A DNA stretch of 64,000 nt from Siderastrea radians (GCA_964017195.1 OZ024890.1:16477201-16541200); one strand, 5' to 3'; counted from the stretch's first letter, positions 1-11,727 are shown. Notes: generated from the letters alone by a model not told the origin. Numbers and translations: made by a program.

Positions 1-310
1 CAGTTGAGTCAAATCGCTTCTTTCTGTCTAGTAGGATGTCTTTGAAAAACATTTATTGTGAAGTTTCGCTTTACTTAGTAAATCACTAGCCTGTGGTTTC
101 GAAACTCGCGCGTGAGAATTGCGAGCCGGATTCCTGTTTCGTTGCTGAAAGCCTTATCGAAATATGATTCTGACAGTTCACGCAAAAAAATTCCCTCTTC
201 CTCGTAAAAGGATCGTTGACAAACATGTTTACTGTTTTACTGTTTTGTATTTTTGTTTGAAACACGAGGTTTGAATCGGTCTTTCACCTCGCTTTGTTTT
301 GTTTTTATGA

Positions 311-600
311 TGACGTCATCAAACGACATGTGCTTGTGCTTTCGTGCGAAGCCGCTCATGAAACCTAAAAAAGTTTAAAATGTGACAGAAGTTGCTAATT
401 TTACGATTTTCTCGTAATGTTACCGACTAGATTAGCAGGATAAAGTCGTTAAAAATTGTATCAAACCCGACGGTACGGCGACGCAAACACAATTGATTAG
501 CAAAGCTCATCAAAAGTCAGGAGAATTATAAATTATTCATTTCTTGAACAAAGAAAGTTGTCTCTATAAAAGAGAAAACCAAAACACACCTCTCACTCAA
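311..600 (+). promoter_or_regulatory. CRE and TATA promoter of the 955-1383 gene
   Basis: A perfect CRE/ATF palindrome, TGACGTCA, lies at 311-318 and a TATA box, TATAAAAG, at 565-572, followed about 25-30 bases later by a TCACTCA initiator-like stretch. No ATG occurs between the TATA box and the start codon at 955. By general knowledge of animal promoters this is a focused, inducible type. Function is inferred, not shown. Confidence 0.55.
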
Positions 601-954
601 TCTGAAATCGAAACTTCAAATCACGTATCTTTGGCATTGGTTCCGGTCACTGAAAGCAAATCTAAGCTTATCCGTGCTTTAAACGTCCACAGCCACTTCT
701 AGCGAAAAAGTCAATATTGAATCCAATTGTCAACAGATTGCAATTTAGGGCACGGAAATTAGATACCAAGCGTGAACTGGCGGGAAAACTGTCAAGGCCA
801 AAAGAACCCGAGCTGACCTCTCAGCTGTGACAGGCAAGATAACCTCTGAAAGTGGTAAACAAGATTCAAAGATAGTGACTCACGAAAGACTGATACATCT
901 TGAGGTTCGAAGAAAACTAATCGTCAACTCACGAACGCAAACGATTAATCAAAA

Positions 955-1383
955 ATGTCGCTGTTAGACAGGCCAACAGCCATGACGAGCTGGGAGAAGG
1001 AAGCAAGTCAAGACCTCGACTGTGTTTACCAATCCAAGACAGTTCCCGACCGCGGCGACATCGATACAGTTTGGCAGAGCATGTACGAGAAGGGCCTCGG
1101 GAGAAAAGTCAGTCAGTACTCTCTTCCTCCTCAAGCAGCCACCGAGTTAAACGTTCCGGACAGTTCAGGTCCGCCCCCGGATCACGAAAACCGTGTCGAG
1201 CAAGAAGCTGAAAAGAGAGAACAGAAAGCCAGAGATCTAGCCTCGGTTCATCTTGAAAGAGCGCTGAATTTAGGAAAAGTGGGAAAAGACGATATTGATG
1301 GTAGACGATGGAGGAAAAGAACTTACTCTAACAGTTCTACAGGCGACCAGGGCCAAGGACATGACCGAACGAAAACCTTTTGA
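955..1383 (+). CDS. Intronless 142-aa protein of unknown function
   Basis: I do not recognise the family. The frame runs from the first ATG downstream of a TATA box to a TGA. The product is very hydrophilic and has no signal peptide or membrane segment. Its middle (residues about 75-105) is rich in Glu, Lys and Arg and could form a helix; the C-terminus is basic with an RRWRKR stretch near residues 115-120. An upstream CRE, a short single exon and AU-rich ATTTATTTA-type sequence beside the poly(A) signal resemble immediate-early or stress-response genes of animals. That parallel is inference from architecture only. A second open frame (1295-1477) overlaps the 3' part, so a frameshift or a spliced alternative end cannot be excluded. 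Confidence 0.55.
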   Translation: MSLLDRPTAMTSWEKEASQDLDCVYQSKTVPDRGDIDTVWQSMYEKGLGRKVSQYSLPPQAATELNVPDSSGPPPDHENRVEQEAEKREQKARDLASVHLERALNLGKVGKDDIDGRRWRKRTYSNSSTGDQGQGHDRTKTF

Positions 1384-2036
1384 ATTTCTCAATTACAGGA
1401 TGAGACTCAACTCTGTAATTACAAACACCGGATTACAAAGACATTTTCTACGGATCAAACTACCTTTGAACTGTTAAAAAGGTTCATTCAAGATATTGAT
1501 CGATAATCGTGCGAAAAAATAATGTTTCGAACACGGTTTTTCAAGCGTGTGTTTTTATTTTATTTGTGATGAATTAGGGTAATTTGCATTTGAGCGGGTT
1601 GTTTTAGGCAACAGGGGTTCTTTATGGTTATAAACCGATTGCTTGCTGTCAAAACGAATGGTCACGTACCGTCGGAAACTTCCGATTTTCGTTGGTCGGT
1701 TTGGAGACAGTAAAAACACCAGGGTGAATTCAATCAATTGTACCGTAATTATCGTTTCTTCCCTTTTAATTTATTTTCTTTCGTTTGTGTATGAGGAGTA
1801 GCACGAAAAGAAAAAAAAATGGGAAAGTTAATTATAAACGTCAATTATAAACTCCGTTTAGCTTAGAATGTATGTAGTTTTTAGACATTGCGATGTCTTT
1901 TATTTTCAACCGTGAAACATACAATGAAATTCGTATTGGTATACATTACAACATGTAAATTTATCTGATATGCAAGTGCTGATAAGTAGAACTTGTAGTC
2001 TCCAGCTAACACTGTAATAATATTACCACAAAAAAT

Positions 2037-2052
2037 AATAAATTTATTTATC
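2037..2052 (+). terminator. Poly(A) signal with AU-rich element
   Basis: AATAAA at 2037-2042 overlaps an ATTTATTTA run. It would end the transcript of the gene at 955-1383 with a 3' UTR of about 650 bases. Confidence 0.4.
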
Positions 2053-2775
2053 ATGCTAGAAAAACTTGTAGCTGAATTGATTCAGGTCAAACCATTTAGC
2101 ATTACGAGATTTGGTAATGCTACCGACATGTACTTCTGGCCTTATATGATCTTTGATATGTGGCCGTAATTGCTTTTATCACCTTGGTCTAATTCTCTGT
2201 CGTTCAAGTCGAACCCTTTTCCGTTTTTAAAAATTATAATTTACAAACATTTTTTATTGTCTTTGCTTTGATTGTCTCTGCCAATCAAGGCAGCATAGTC
2301 AAAATACACCCATCTGTCACCTGCACGCTTTGAAACGACTCTACGAAACAATTTGCCAGCGGCTTATCGTTGAAGACTACACGGACAAAATGGCGCCTGT
2401 CACACGCAAACAGACCAACAAATTCTCTGGGACGCAAATGTGTCTTTCATGTCCTACTAAGCCTTTCAGGTCGTGAAAAAAAGGTTTTAATTTGACATAT
2501 CCAACACATACTGCAGATCTTAGTGGGATTCTGTAACTTAACATCGGGTCTTTGCCAGGAGACTTCATCTTCGGCTACAAATCCTTAAAAGTTAAGGTGA
2601 GCCCGCCACACGTTTATATATTTTTGTTGTTTTTCGACCTTTTGTCCAAAGAATATGAGTTTATCAGCCTCTGGCATGAGCTAAAGCAGAGTAAAAATAT
2701 TCTTTTTCTGTTTGTTTTAGAAAGAAAGAGCTTTAGACAGTGGCATCTGTAATTTGAGTAGCATTTGACTCCATT
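2053..2775. other. Non-coding stretch with one exon-like segment
   Basis: No gene is supported. About 2560-2595 there is a short open segment bounded by AG and GTGAGC, encoding GDFIFGYKSLKVK. It could be an orphan exon, but nothing links it to a neighbour. Confidence 0.3.
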
Positions 2776-3017
2776 GGGACGTTCCATTTTTTATCCGAAC
2801 CCCCCCTAAGGATGGCCAATTTCTGCACAAGGGGGGTCGGATTTCTAAATCAAAGGAGCCGCCAAAAAATGAACCCTTCGGAAATTTTCTTCAAAGGTTC
2901 CGCCAAAAAATGAACCCTTCGGATTTTTTTCTTCAAAGGGTGCCGCCAAAACTTTGAGGGGTCGGAATCCTGCCATCTTTAGGGGGGGGGGGGTGCGGAT
3001 AAAAAATGGAACGACCC
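2776..3017. mobile_element. MITE with about 30-bp terminal inverted repeats
   Basis: The ends match in inverted orientation: CGTTCCATTTTTTATCCG with C-rich continuations on the left, and its complement on the right. An ATT triplet flanks both sides (2773-2775 and 3018-3020), consistent with a 3-bp target duplication as in PIF/Harbinger elements. The interior carries two direct repeats of about 45 bp containing CCGCCAAAAAATGAACCC. There is no coding capacity. Confidence 0.75.
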
Positions 3018-3366
3018 ATTAGGTGTTTCTTTTCTTTGCAAAGTGAGATTCAGGATGATTGAAACTTACAGCGACCGGACTTCCCACCGGTCCCACCCAT
3101 CCTCATACCGCATGACCGTCTATTTTCACCCCCACCCACTTAAAGCGGTCAAAGGATTTTTAGTTTAATTTGGCCTTTGTAAATTTTTTGTCACTTGAAG
3201 CCACTGAAATGTCCTCTATTTTCTCCTCCAAACTGACAATGCAGTACATGCCACCTCGCCCCCCCCCCCACTTCCTCCTTTATGGCCCAAATGTCCTTTT
3301 CTTTTAAAAGAAACTGATTTTACATCCTGATAGCTGTATTGAATCTCCTGTTTCTTCAGCAATGAG

Positions 3367-3762
3367 TAGGGCTGCAATGATACACTGATGCATCGGTGGA
3401 CCACAATATTTCTTCAAACAATAGAAATATCGATGTTTAAATAAGATATCGTGATATCACGATACAATAAAATATGCTACATCAACAGGGGCTCCTGACA
3501 TCAACCAATTTGGGAAATCGCTGTCTTTAATATCCCTCACCAAAGCTCTACATTTTAGCCCTTGTAAGGCGATTTGATGTACATGCTGTGTTATATTTAC
3601 TGTGTTAAATTTGTTCTTATGGAAATAAATTATTTAAAAGTAGTGTAAGTCGTTGGTAACTAGTTTTGTCGTGCACAATTATGTATCGTATCGTGTGTCG
3701 TATCATGGCCCTTGTATCAAGATACATATCGTATCGTGGGAAAATGAATCGTTGCAGCCCTA
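3367..3762. mobile_element. Non-autonomous hAT element with 8-bp target duplication
   Basis: The termini TAGGGCTGCAA and TTGCAGCCCTA are inverted repeats, and the element is flanked by a perfect 8-bp duplication GCAATGAG (3359-3366 and 3763-3770). An 8-bp duplication is the hAT signature. The interior has many ATCGTATCGTG/CACGATAC motifs in both orientations, probably subterminal transposase sites. No transposase frame is present. Confidence 0.85.
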
Positions 3763-3907
3763 GCAATGAGAGAGACAAAACCAACACAAACAAACAAATC
3801 ATGAATGAAAAATAAATTTTCAGAAGCATTTTAAGGAATTAGCAGATGTAAAGCCCAGTGAATGTAATCTATCAGTGCCAATATATGGAATAATGACTAT
3901 CATAATT

Positions 3908-4492
3908 CAGGGCTCGAAATTAACTTTGTGGAGTACTGGCCCATTGGCCACCTTAGTCAGATTTTAACTGGCCAAACTATAAGTTTTACTGGCCACATGT
4001 AGGAGCAATTCAGTCTTAATGACAAACATTTCTATTAACTAGTTTGTAAGAAGTACAACTTCTAAACTGTTGTGAAAGAGGCTGACCAACATGACTTCAG
4101 GACCAACCCAGTCAACATGGAGATATGATTCATGCTTCTGTTTAGTATGCAGCACCATAACTTGGAAAATGGTTTTCGTTTTAAAAGCCTAAGAAATTAA
4201 AGGAGAAGGTCACTCCAGAAACACTGTATTTTTTGAAATCGCGAATAAAAAGATAAGGCTAAGTTTAGTTACTGACCATGGTTTTACCTTTTAAAGTGCA
4301 TCCTATCCCACTGAAATGACCTTCTCCTTTAACATTTTGAAGTTCACCGAGCAAGGTATGCAAATTGATCAAGTAAATTTTTGTAAAAAATTTTCTCCGG
4401 GCCAAAATGGCCAGTTGTACCAAATTTCTGCTGGCCAAATTGTTATTTCTACAGGCCAATGGCCAGCAGACCACTGTTAGTGTCAAGCCCTG
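3908..4492. mobile_element. Old hAT-like element with CAGGGCT termini
   Basis: The left end CAGGGCTCGAAATTAAC and the right end GTTAGTGTCAAGCCCTG form imperfect inverted repeats of the CAGGGCTTGA type seen in animal hAT elements. The interior has repeated CTGGCCA motifs in both orientations. No 8-bp duplication survives. A separate TTAA element is nested at 4197-4332. Confidence 0.6.
4197..4332. mobile_element. Nested 136-bp TTAA MITE (piggyBac-like)
   Basis: Perfect 16-bp inverted ends (TTAAAGGAGAAGGTCA and its complement) include the TTAA that piggyBac-type elements duplicate. It lies inside the hAT-like element at 3908-4492, so it is the younger insertion. Confidence 0.75.
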
Positions 4493-4536
4493 CATATCCT
4501 CCATCTATAGCATTAATACAAATTCATAAATGAGCA

Positions 4537-4655
4537 GCTTGATAGCTCAGTTTGATAGAGTGTTGCACTGCTATCGCAGGGTCATGGGTTCAAGTCTCAT
4601 TCAAGCCTGAATGTTTCTCAGGGTTTCTTGGCATTTATTTATTTATTATCTATTA
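4537..4655 (+). repeat. tRNA-derived SINE
   Basis: The head has a tRNA A-box-like GATAGCTCAGTTTGATAGAG and a B-box-like GGGTTCAAGTCTC. It continues into a SINE body and a (TTTA)n tail. A second member with the same GCTTGATAGCTCAG head is at 52319. The degenerate anticodon arm and attached body argue against a functional tRNA gene. Confidence 0.7.
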
Positions 4656-6929
4656 TTCACACACACACATAATTCACAAAAATACATAAATTATTAAATA
4701 CAAGAATTATAAAGTACTAAGAATTAATGAAGGTTTGGTTCCGCCCGCAATTGTAGCAGAGGCTGATCGAAGTGGGCGGAGCTACAATGGTCAGCAGCCA
4801 CGATTACATAAGAATATTTGAATAATAAATTAATACAACTACAATACAATTACAATTAAATAAGGACACTAAATACTAAATAACTATATACATTGATTGG
4901 CAACTTTTAGGAATTTGTATTCAAGAATTACTCGAATTACGGAAAACAAAATTAGTAGAGGAGAGGAAGGAAGGATACGAAAAATAGGAAAATTGATCAG
5001 GTATACATACTTTGCAATTTTCTCCGGTAGAATGGGCGCTTCAACATAATCATCCTCAGCCTCCAGTATCAAAAGCAACATACTTTGAATATGCTTTTTA
5101 GAAGTGTTCTTGAGGAGTTAAATGAAATTCTTTATTTTCAACTGCTTAACTCTATCATGGGTGCAACTATTAAATGCAAAATTCCCTCCAACATCACTTT
5201 TTTTTGTTCACTGTTTGCACTGAACAAGTTGCAACCTGAGCACAGACAATTATTTTTTTGCTCTTTGCAGATTTGCAAATTGCTCAGTTCGTTATCAGAC
5301 TGATTTTCAAATCAGAATGAAACCATAATTCATCACTTTCCATCTCCTGCCAACTGTTTGCACTTTCTGCTTGTGTTTCTTACCACCCTGGTCAGGTGTA
5401 GCACAGTGGAAACCCAAGATAGCAAGCCCCAGTGTCCCCATTATAACCAACCTGCTGTGGGTATAACAAAATTCCCAATGTACTGAACATAATCCAGAGG
5501 CCCAAGCTTCAAATGTACCAGATATAATAAATAATTGGGCACTTCGTTGTGTGGGGGTACTTCCACTGTAGTGAAGTGCTTGACACTCTGTGATGTTACT
5601 TGTAGACAAGAACTTTTGATTATCATAATTTCTTATCTCCCAAGTATATAAAACTGGGTACTGACAATTGTGAGGGACAACTAGCTAAGATAATGCCCCA
5701 TGACTTGTATCCCATCCAAGGAGAGTAGTGGTAGCACTTGGTTCATGTTAGACTGTTTGTTGGTGGCCAGTTTTTACATTGTGCTTTCACTATTGCTATT
5801 GTTTTTTGCTAATTTGCGTTAGGTTTGCTACATGTTCAGTTCAACGTTTGAACTAGACCTAAAATATATAGAAGTCAGTGCATATTTTTCTTTTTTTAAG
5901 CATTACCCTTTTGATAATATGTACAGTATAGCAGTGCTGAAAGATTCAGTTTTGTCTGTGCAACCTAATCCTTGAGGAGTAGCTATAAGTGAAGACTCGT
6001 TTTAAATCGCTGACCAGGAGTGTGCAGGCTCCAACAGAGGTCAAAAAGAAGAAGGGGGGGGGGGGGGGGGCAACGCAGCAAGAAACTATAAAAACTCCAG
6101 TTTTGGTAACTTGAAGCGAGTATGCTACACAACCACACCTGAGGTTAATTCTGAGTAGTGTCCCCTCTCCCTTACAGGGGCACTCGCGACCCTAGCCTAT
6201 GCATAGCGTATGAACCTTCACAGAGATCCAAAGATAGCTGGTATGCAGTGAAGAATGAGGCAGTTTCTTGATGTTGCAGGTGTTGTAATCAGCAAATGAC
6301 ATAAAGGGCCAATCCACACGAGATCGTGATGAAAAAGTGGTAGTTTTTCAAATCAATTTTTCTTGAGTAAATTCTACACCATTAAAGAGACTAAACGTCA
6401 GTGTATTTAAAACACGCATGTCGGATTGAGTTTAGCCATTCACATTCCGTGGGGGTCTAGCACTTCATAACTCAAAAAACATAGAAAACGGAAGGGCCAA
6501 GGACAGAACTTCATGAGAAAATTGTGAACAGACCACAATTGATCCAGAGCACTGACACTCACATATAAGTAGCTCGTAAGCCTAGGTTTCACTAGAGTAT
6601 GATAATTCCAGCTTTTGATTAGTACTTCCAGAATTTTAACTGGTTGAAATCTGTGTGCTCATTATGCAATGTCCGTAACAAAAATGCCCTTTTTTCCTGT
6701 CTTGAGCAGGATTTAAGTCTGCTGGTCATATCACTTCTGCTGCTCTTTTGTTTATGCCAGGCTACGTTTCCCAAATGCAAAATGGCGGCACAAACACTAT
6801 AATGCAGTTTAACGGGGGCACAACGTTGTAAGTGCGCGATATTATTTTTCGGTGCATACCCTGTACATTAGAACTAACTTGTAACGAATTTATCTCTTGA
6901 AATTATTTCTTTTCAATTTCTGTTTGCAG
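4656..6929. other. Non-coding AT-rich stretch
   Basis: There is a CA microsatellite near 4661, an AT-rich tract that may be an old non-LTR 3' end, and a poly-G run near 6054-6070. An open stretch at about 6008-6060 encodes basic residues (RSVQAPTEVKKKK) and could be an upstream exon of the coiled-coil gene, but its borders are unclear. Confidence 0.3.
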
Positions 6930-9900
6930 AGATCTAAATCAAAAACGGAGGGGAAGAAGGAGGAGGCCACAGGCTCGGAAACTGCAACAGACAGTAATGT
7001 GAGAATTGCCACTGGGACCTATATGCTTTGTTTTAGAACTTTTACCAGTCCGTGGTCTCGTATTTAGGGTGGTTCAAACGATTGCTAATAAATCGTTTGA
7101 AACTCTAAAACAACCAAAGTTTTGATACTACCCGCCCCCCCTTCCGCCCAAGTATTGGCAGGAAATAACATCTAACAAGCAAGTAATCCCTTGTTGAGGG
7201 TAAAATAAAGGACATATTTTTTGTATATGTATATACTTTTAGTAACAGCAGAATCAGTCCGAGACTTTGAAATAAATACACCTTTTGCTGTTCATTAGCG
7301 CAAAACGTACATTCATTTGTGCCAAGCGATGCATCAATAACTTGTATTGTACTTTCTTGAACACCGCAAGCAACATCATTGGTGCGAAACGACTTTCAAT
7401 AGCGATATTTAAATACGCGCGAGCATTCAACAGTATCAATAGACAATCAACTAAACGACGGGACAATCATTTGGGTGGAACGTTATTTCATGTGCGCGCA
7501 ATGAAAATTCAATAGCACCAATTGACAAACGGTTGCATTTATTGACAATCATTCAACCAAAAATGAAACTTCATTAGTGTTATTAGCATAAACAAGGCAA
7601 TCTATAGCGCGTTTGGACAATCGTAGCCATTCGAGATTATATTCTTTAGTGCGTTTTGACAATCATTTGAGCGGTTCAAAATACAATAACACAAAAGAAA
7701 AAATCAATACTACTTTTGTATTTTTCTATGTTCATGGATCAAAAAATAGCTAAAACAAAAAAGATTGCTCAAGATTCAGCATGAAATTGCAGTATAAAAG
7801 CAAGTTTTCGTCAGTTCAATTTCTCTGTCGCTCCAGAAACAGCCAAAATGCCTCGTAGAAATCGCATCATCCTAGAGCAACGCGAAAGGATTATTCAAGC
7901 TTTTGAAAACACAAATGAAGATTATCTCACGGTGGCCGATACAATCGGTGTTAATCGTTCCACAGCCAGGAGTATAGTTGCCAGATATGTACGGGAAGGT
8001 AGAATTGCAGAGAGACCAAGGGGAGGACCAAATAATGTACGTGTCGATAACCAGATGAGGGACACTCTCAATGACATTGTAAATGAGAATTGTCAACTAA
8101 CGCTGGCCCAGATAAACCAAGAATTACGGCAACGTCTTCCCGCCAAACCACAAATCCACGACCGTACTGTGGCAAGGACCTTAGACGGAATGCTTTTTCG
8201 TGTGAAACTAAGCAGACCACTCCCAGCAGAAAGAAACAGACCCGATGTCATCGAGAAACGATATGCTTATGCCAATTGGTTTATGGGCCATGCCATAGTA
8301 AATCATTCTGTTTTTATAGATGAATGCGGATATACAGTAATATTTGGACTTCTCGAAGCCAAGGCAGAGCGAGAAGAGGAGAAAGGGCCTACAGGCAAGT
8401 CTGTGGTCAAAGAGGAAGAAACGTGACGGTTGCACTCGCTATTTCACCGACTAATGGCCTTGTCTTCCACTCTTCAATCATTGGAGGAATGAATGCGCAG
8501 AAATTTAACGACTTCCTGGCACAGACGCGTTTAAATCTTGACCCAGATGAAAACGTCATTTTCATTTACGATGGTGCCCCAGCCCATCACAATCCAGTCA
8601 ATCCAGGTGCAAACACTGAGCTGAAAAAATTGCCGCCTTACAGTCCATTTCTAAACATCGTGGAACAAGCAATAAGCTCCTTGAAAGCAGCGGTAAAAGC
8701 AGATATAAGTCGTCCCGCAATACAACAAGAAATGAATAATCGAGATGAAGCAAGAAATCGGGGCCTTGCTCTGGGCCATTACCGCACACAGCTGCTTTTG
8801 GAAGCTTTGAATCGAAATATTGGAACAATCACTCCAGCTAAAAGTGGGCAATGGTTCCGTTTTATGCAAACATATCTACCCCGTTGTATTAACAGAGAGT
8901 TTATCGAAGGCTGAAATTTAAATAGAAATGACAAGTAGTATTGATTTTTTCTTTTGTGTTATTGTATTTTGAGCCGCTCAAATGATTGTCAAAACGCACT
9001 AAAGAATATAATCTCGAATGGCTATGATTGTCCAAACGCGCTATAGATTGCCTATGTTTATGCTAATAACACTAATGAAGTTTCATTTTTGGTTGAATGA
9101 TTGTCAATAAATGCAACCGTTTGTCAATTGGTGCTATTGAATTTTCATTGCGCGCACATGAAATAACGTTCCACCCAAATGATTGTCCCGTCGTTTAGTT
9201 GATTGTCTATTGATACTGTTGAATGCTCGCGCGTATTTAAATATCGCTATTGAAAGTCGTTTCGCACCAATGATGTTGCTTGCGGTGTTCAAGAAAGTAC
9301 AATACAAGTTATTGATGCATCGCTTGGCACAAATGAATGTACGTTTTGCGCTAATGAACAGCAAAAGGTGTAATTAACTAAACTACTGCAGTAAATTCAG
9401 AATTTCTGAATTTCTCGAGTAGAAGATTGAGTAAATAATCTTAATAAAAATGTTCATGTTTGCTGTAGATCTTTCGTTCCATTTTTTGTTCTTTGCTCAT
9501 CTTAGATCTGGAAGGACATGTTTGAACTAGAAAGAAGAGAAAATGATGCGTTACGGAAAAAAAGTTGACGAGGTTTGTTTAATTTCACTTTTCCTTTCCC
9601 ACTTTCATCATGTCCCTAACAATGGTCGTTAACTCAACAGAAAAACAAAATCAAACAACTATTTCGTTTTTACTTTTATCAAATGGTTACCCGGTATTAT
9701 CAACGCCTATGATCTTTTTATTTTTCTTTTCTTTCAGTTCTGATCATTAGCTCTATCTTACAAAAATGTTTTATCAAAGCTTTTGTACAGACAAAGAGAG
9801 TTGGAGGTTCTTGTGAACGACATGGATGCTAGACAGCAGGAGGAGCTCTCTAAAAAATCAAGGTATGTCAACAATTAGGACAATAACTTAGCATTATGAA

Positions 9901-10836
9901 TTCAAAGTAAGTGTAAATGAAAATGTAAGTGTAAAACTTTATTTAAACACGGAAAATCATCAGTTAAGCTAAAAAAAAAAAGAAAGAAAAAACTTTATAA
10001 CTGGTTTACAAGATTGCCGTGTGGGAATCTGATAAGTCAGATACCTGCTTGATCCTTCGTTTAAACTGAGCAATAGAGCCTGCTTCCTTTAATTCTTGGG
10101 GCAAATTATTCCATAGACAGGCCCCACTATAACAAAAACTTCGTTTTAGATAATTCGTATGCGGCTTGGGCAGAGCAAGTTTGTCCAGCGGATTTCTCAA
10201 ATTATACTCCGCGTGGCGTTGAGTAAAAAGACGTTGTAAGTATTCCGGGGCAAGTTTATGCATTGTCTTGTGAGTAAACTGGTTCTGAAGAACTAATGAT
10301 CCCTGAGAAGTAACTCCTCCGAAAACAGTCCAGCTGCTATACAGTACATGGATAACTTGACTAAGTTAGTGACTGCTGTGTTGTAAATGGAAAATTTGTC
10401 GAGTACAGTACTTTATCTCAGGGCCTGTCACGATCACGAGAATCCTTCCGAGGAGGTGTTACATTCGGAATTTCTTCGCCACATGACTAGGTTTGAGTCA
10501 GCAGTTCATCAAAAGGAACGACAAGAAGCGATATTAGATATCATAGCACTAACTTTTGTGCTACTGTTCGCATTTTTTGGCAGACCATCAGTTAGTTAAG
10601 GGAAGAGTTATCATCTTCAAAGGAAGCCTTGGCTAAGCTGACGTTCAAAGAAGTAGAGGATGAACTGGTGGCTTTTGTAAAAATTAAGGGTTGCTGACAG
10701 CAATAGCTTTTGCAAAGGGTACTAAATAAATCTTTCTTAACCTCACGCCACAGGCAACATCAAGGCCCGTAAAACGAAAGAAGACGAAAAAGACAAGAGA
10801 CACTTTTGAGGTAAACTGTGTTGAACTTTGAATAAA
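6930..10836 (+). CDS. Fragmentary multi-exon gene for a charged coiled-coil protein
   Basis: I do not recognise the protein. Exon-like segments on the same strand are: 6930-6998 (starts RSKSKTEGKK, flanked by TTTGCAG and GTGAGA); about 9506-9572 (WKDMFELERRENDALRKK); about 9785-9862 (RELEVLVNDMDARQQEELSK); 10596-10676 (LREELSSSKEALAKLTF onward, 27 codons); and a last exon 10754-10831 (RPVKRKKTKKTRDTFE, then a stop). The final TGA overlaps an AATAAA at 10831-10836. The middle exons have heptad-like Leu/Glu/Lys content typical of coiled coils; the last is basic like a nuclear signal. The last two exons join in phase. The 9506 exon is out of frame with the next because of a seven-A run, so this may be a pseudogene or contain a sequencing error. 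A transposon and a LINE fragment sit in its introns. Confidence 0.45.
7279..7716 (+). repeat. Left terminal inverted repeat with iterated motifs
   Basis: This arm pairs with 8933-9370. It contains at least five spaced copies of a GACAATCATT-like motif (around 7460, 7523, 7542, 7615 and 7657), probably transposase-binding sites. Open frames across the arm occur in both copies in mirrored orientation and are not genes. Confidence 0.85.
7848..8914 (+). pseudogene. DDE transposase, one frameshift
   Basis: This would cut and paste the surrounding element. The N-terminal part (7848 onward, MPRRNRIILEQRERIIQAF) has a helix-turn-helix region like those of IS630/Tc1 transposases. The catalytic Asp positions are in FIDECGY and IYDGAPAHH, and the Glu in PPYSPFLNIVEQ. 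Thirty residues separate the second Asp and the Glu, fewer than the 34 of classical Tc1. The frame breaks after FIDECGY (about 8330), where five bases, ACAGT, appear to be inserted; the second part continues in another frame to the TGA at 8914. Before and after the break the sequence is uninterrupted, so the damage is young. Confidence 0.85.
8933..9370 (-). repeat. Right terminal inverted repeat
   Basis: Inverted copy of 7279-7716 with a few substitutions and a 1-bp indel near 9055. It ends in CAGCAAAAGGTG followed by the TA duplication. Confidence 0.85.
9925..10345 (-). mobile_element. 5'-truncated non-LTR retrotransposon (CR1/L2-like) 3' end
   Basis: On the minus strand the frame ending at 10006 reads MHKLAPEYLQRLFTQRHAEY, then YNLRNP, and later CYSGACLWNNLP. 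This is the typical C-terminal tail of CR1/L2-type LINE reverse-transcriptase polyproteins. The frame stays open upstream to about 10340 without an ATG. The 3' end has AATAAAG and short repeats of the TTACACTTAC type. Only the last 10% or so of the protein is present, so it is inactive. Confidence 0.75.
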
Positions 10837-11063
10837 AAGTTCGTGAAATGACTACTTAAACCAATAGACCACTTTGGACTATCACTTTTACTTCAGCCTA
10901 TGGATATTTTGCCTGTATTATATGTATCGTTTCCCAATTAAAAGATACATATAATGCAACGTTATTACCTTTACGCTAGGAGATCACCTCAACTAAGATC
11001 TGTACAGTGAAGCGGAAGATGGTAGCTTTATTTTTCAGAAGATTTGAAAAGACCTTGCAACCC

Positions 11064-11727
11064 TTAAGGACGTTCGCGCGAAAAACTTCTGCAATACAGA
11101 TTTTTTTCATACTTTGGCTACAGTCAGATAATGAGTTACCTATGTCAGAAATGGAAAAAAATTGGGGGGTCACCGACTTCTTTTTCGAAATAAAGCGCGT
11201 CAAAAACTACCCCAATTTTGACAAATCGGCCGTCATAACTCGACATGGCCTCAGTGCTTGTAAGTTGAAAAATATTAAAAATGATTCGCTGTAGACCCAC
11301 TTTCTCAGTCAAATTTTACTTAAGTGGGTCTGTTAAGTAAATAAGTTGAACCGGTGTCATCGTTTTAGTTAAATTCAACCTCTAAGATCGACTTTAACGA
11401 ACACCGTGCAGCTTCAATAATAGTAAAATTCGATGATGCGAGGGCAGAAAAGTTGAAAAAAATGAAACTTCTGCAATACAGATGTTCTTTAATTTTTCAC
11501 AAAACGTAGATAATCGACAAAGAAAGTGCTCTATCAAAAGAAAATATGGGGTCACCGAACATTTAAGAGAGTTAAACCCGTGCATAGATATTAAAGTGCC
11601 CACTAGCGCTATATATCTCCACATTTCTTCAACCGCACGCGCTTAATGCATGACGTAGCATGACATCACGAAGTGAATTGCGTGCGCAGTAAGGATGCGC
11701 AATAACAATTGGCGCGAACGTCCTTAA
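11064..11727. mobile_element. 664-bp TTAA MITE (piggyBac-like)
   Basis: The ends TTAAGGACGTTCGCGC and its complement are inverted repeats that include the TTAA target. The interior holds two direct copies of AACTTCTGCAATACAGAT (11085 and 11466 regions). Open frames inside are on both strands and have no recognisable domain. Confidence 0.75.

Larger units (their letters stand above)
7279..9370 (+). mobile_element. IS630-Tc1-mariner transposon with long inverted repeats
   Basis: The element is bounded by TA dinucleotides (7277-7278 and 9371-9372), the target duplication of this superfamily. It has nearly identical inverted repeats of about 438 bp and one transposase gene between them. The outermost sequence is CACCTTTTGCTG. 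The two arms differ by only a few bases, so the insertion is recent on the scale of this window. It sits in an intron of the coiled-coil gene, in the same orientation. Confidence 0.9.

Noticed and set aside
1295..1477. Separate 60-codon gene
   Set aside because: It overlaps the better supported 955-1383 frame and has no own promoter; kept only as a possible alternative end.
7254..7515. Short genes in the transposon ends
   Set aside because: The same frames appear in mirrored orientation at 9134-9377, so they are inverted-repeat sequence.
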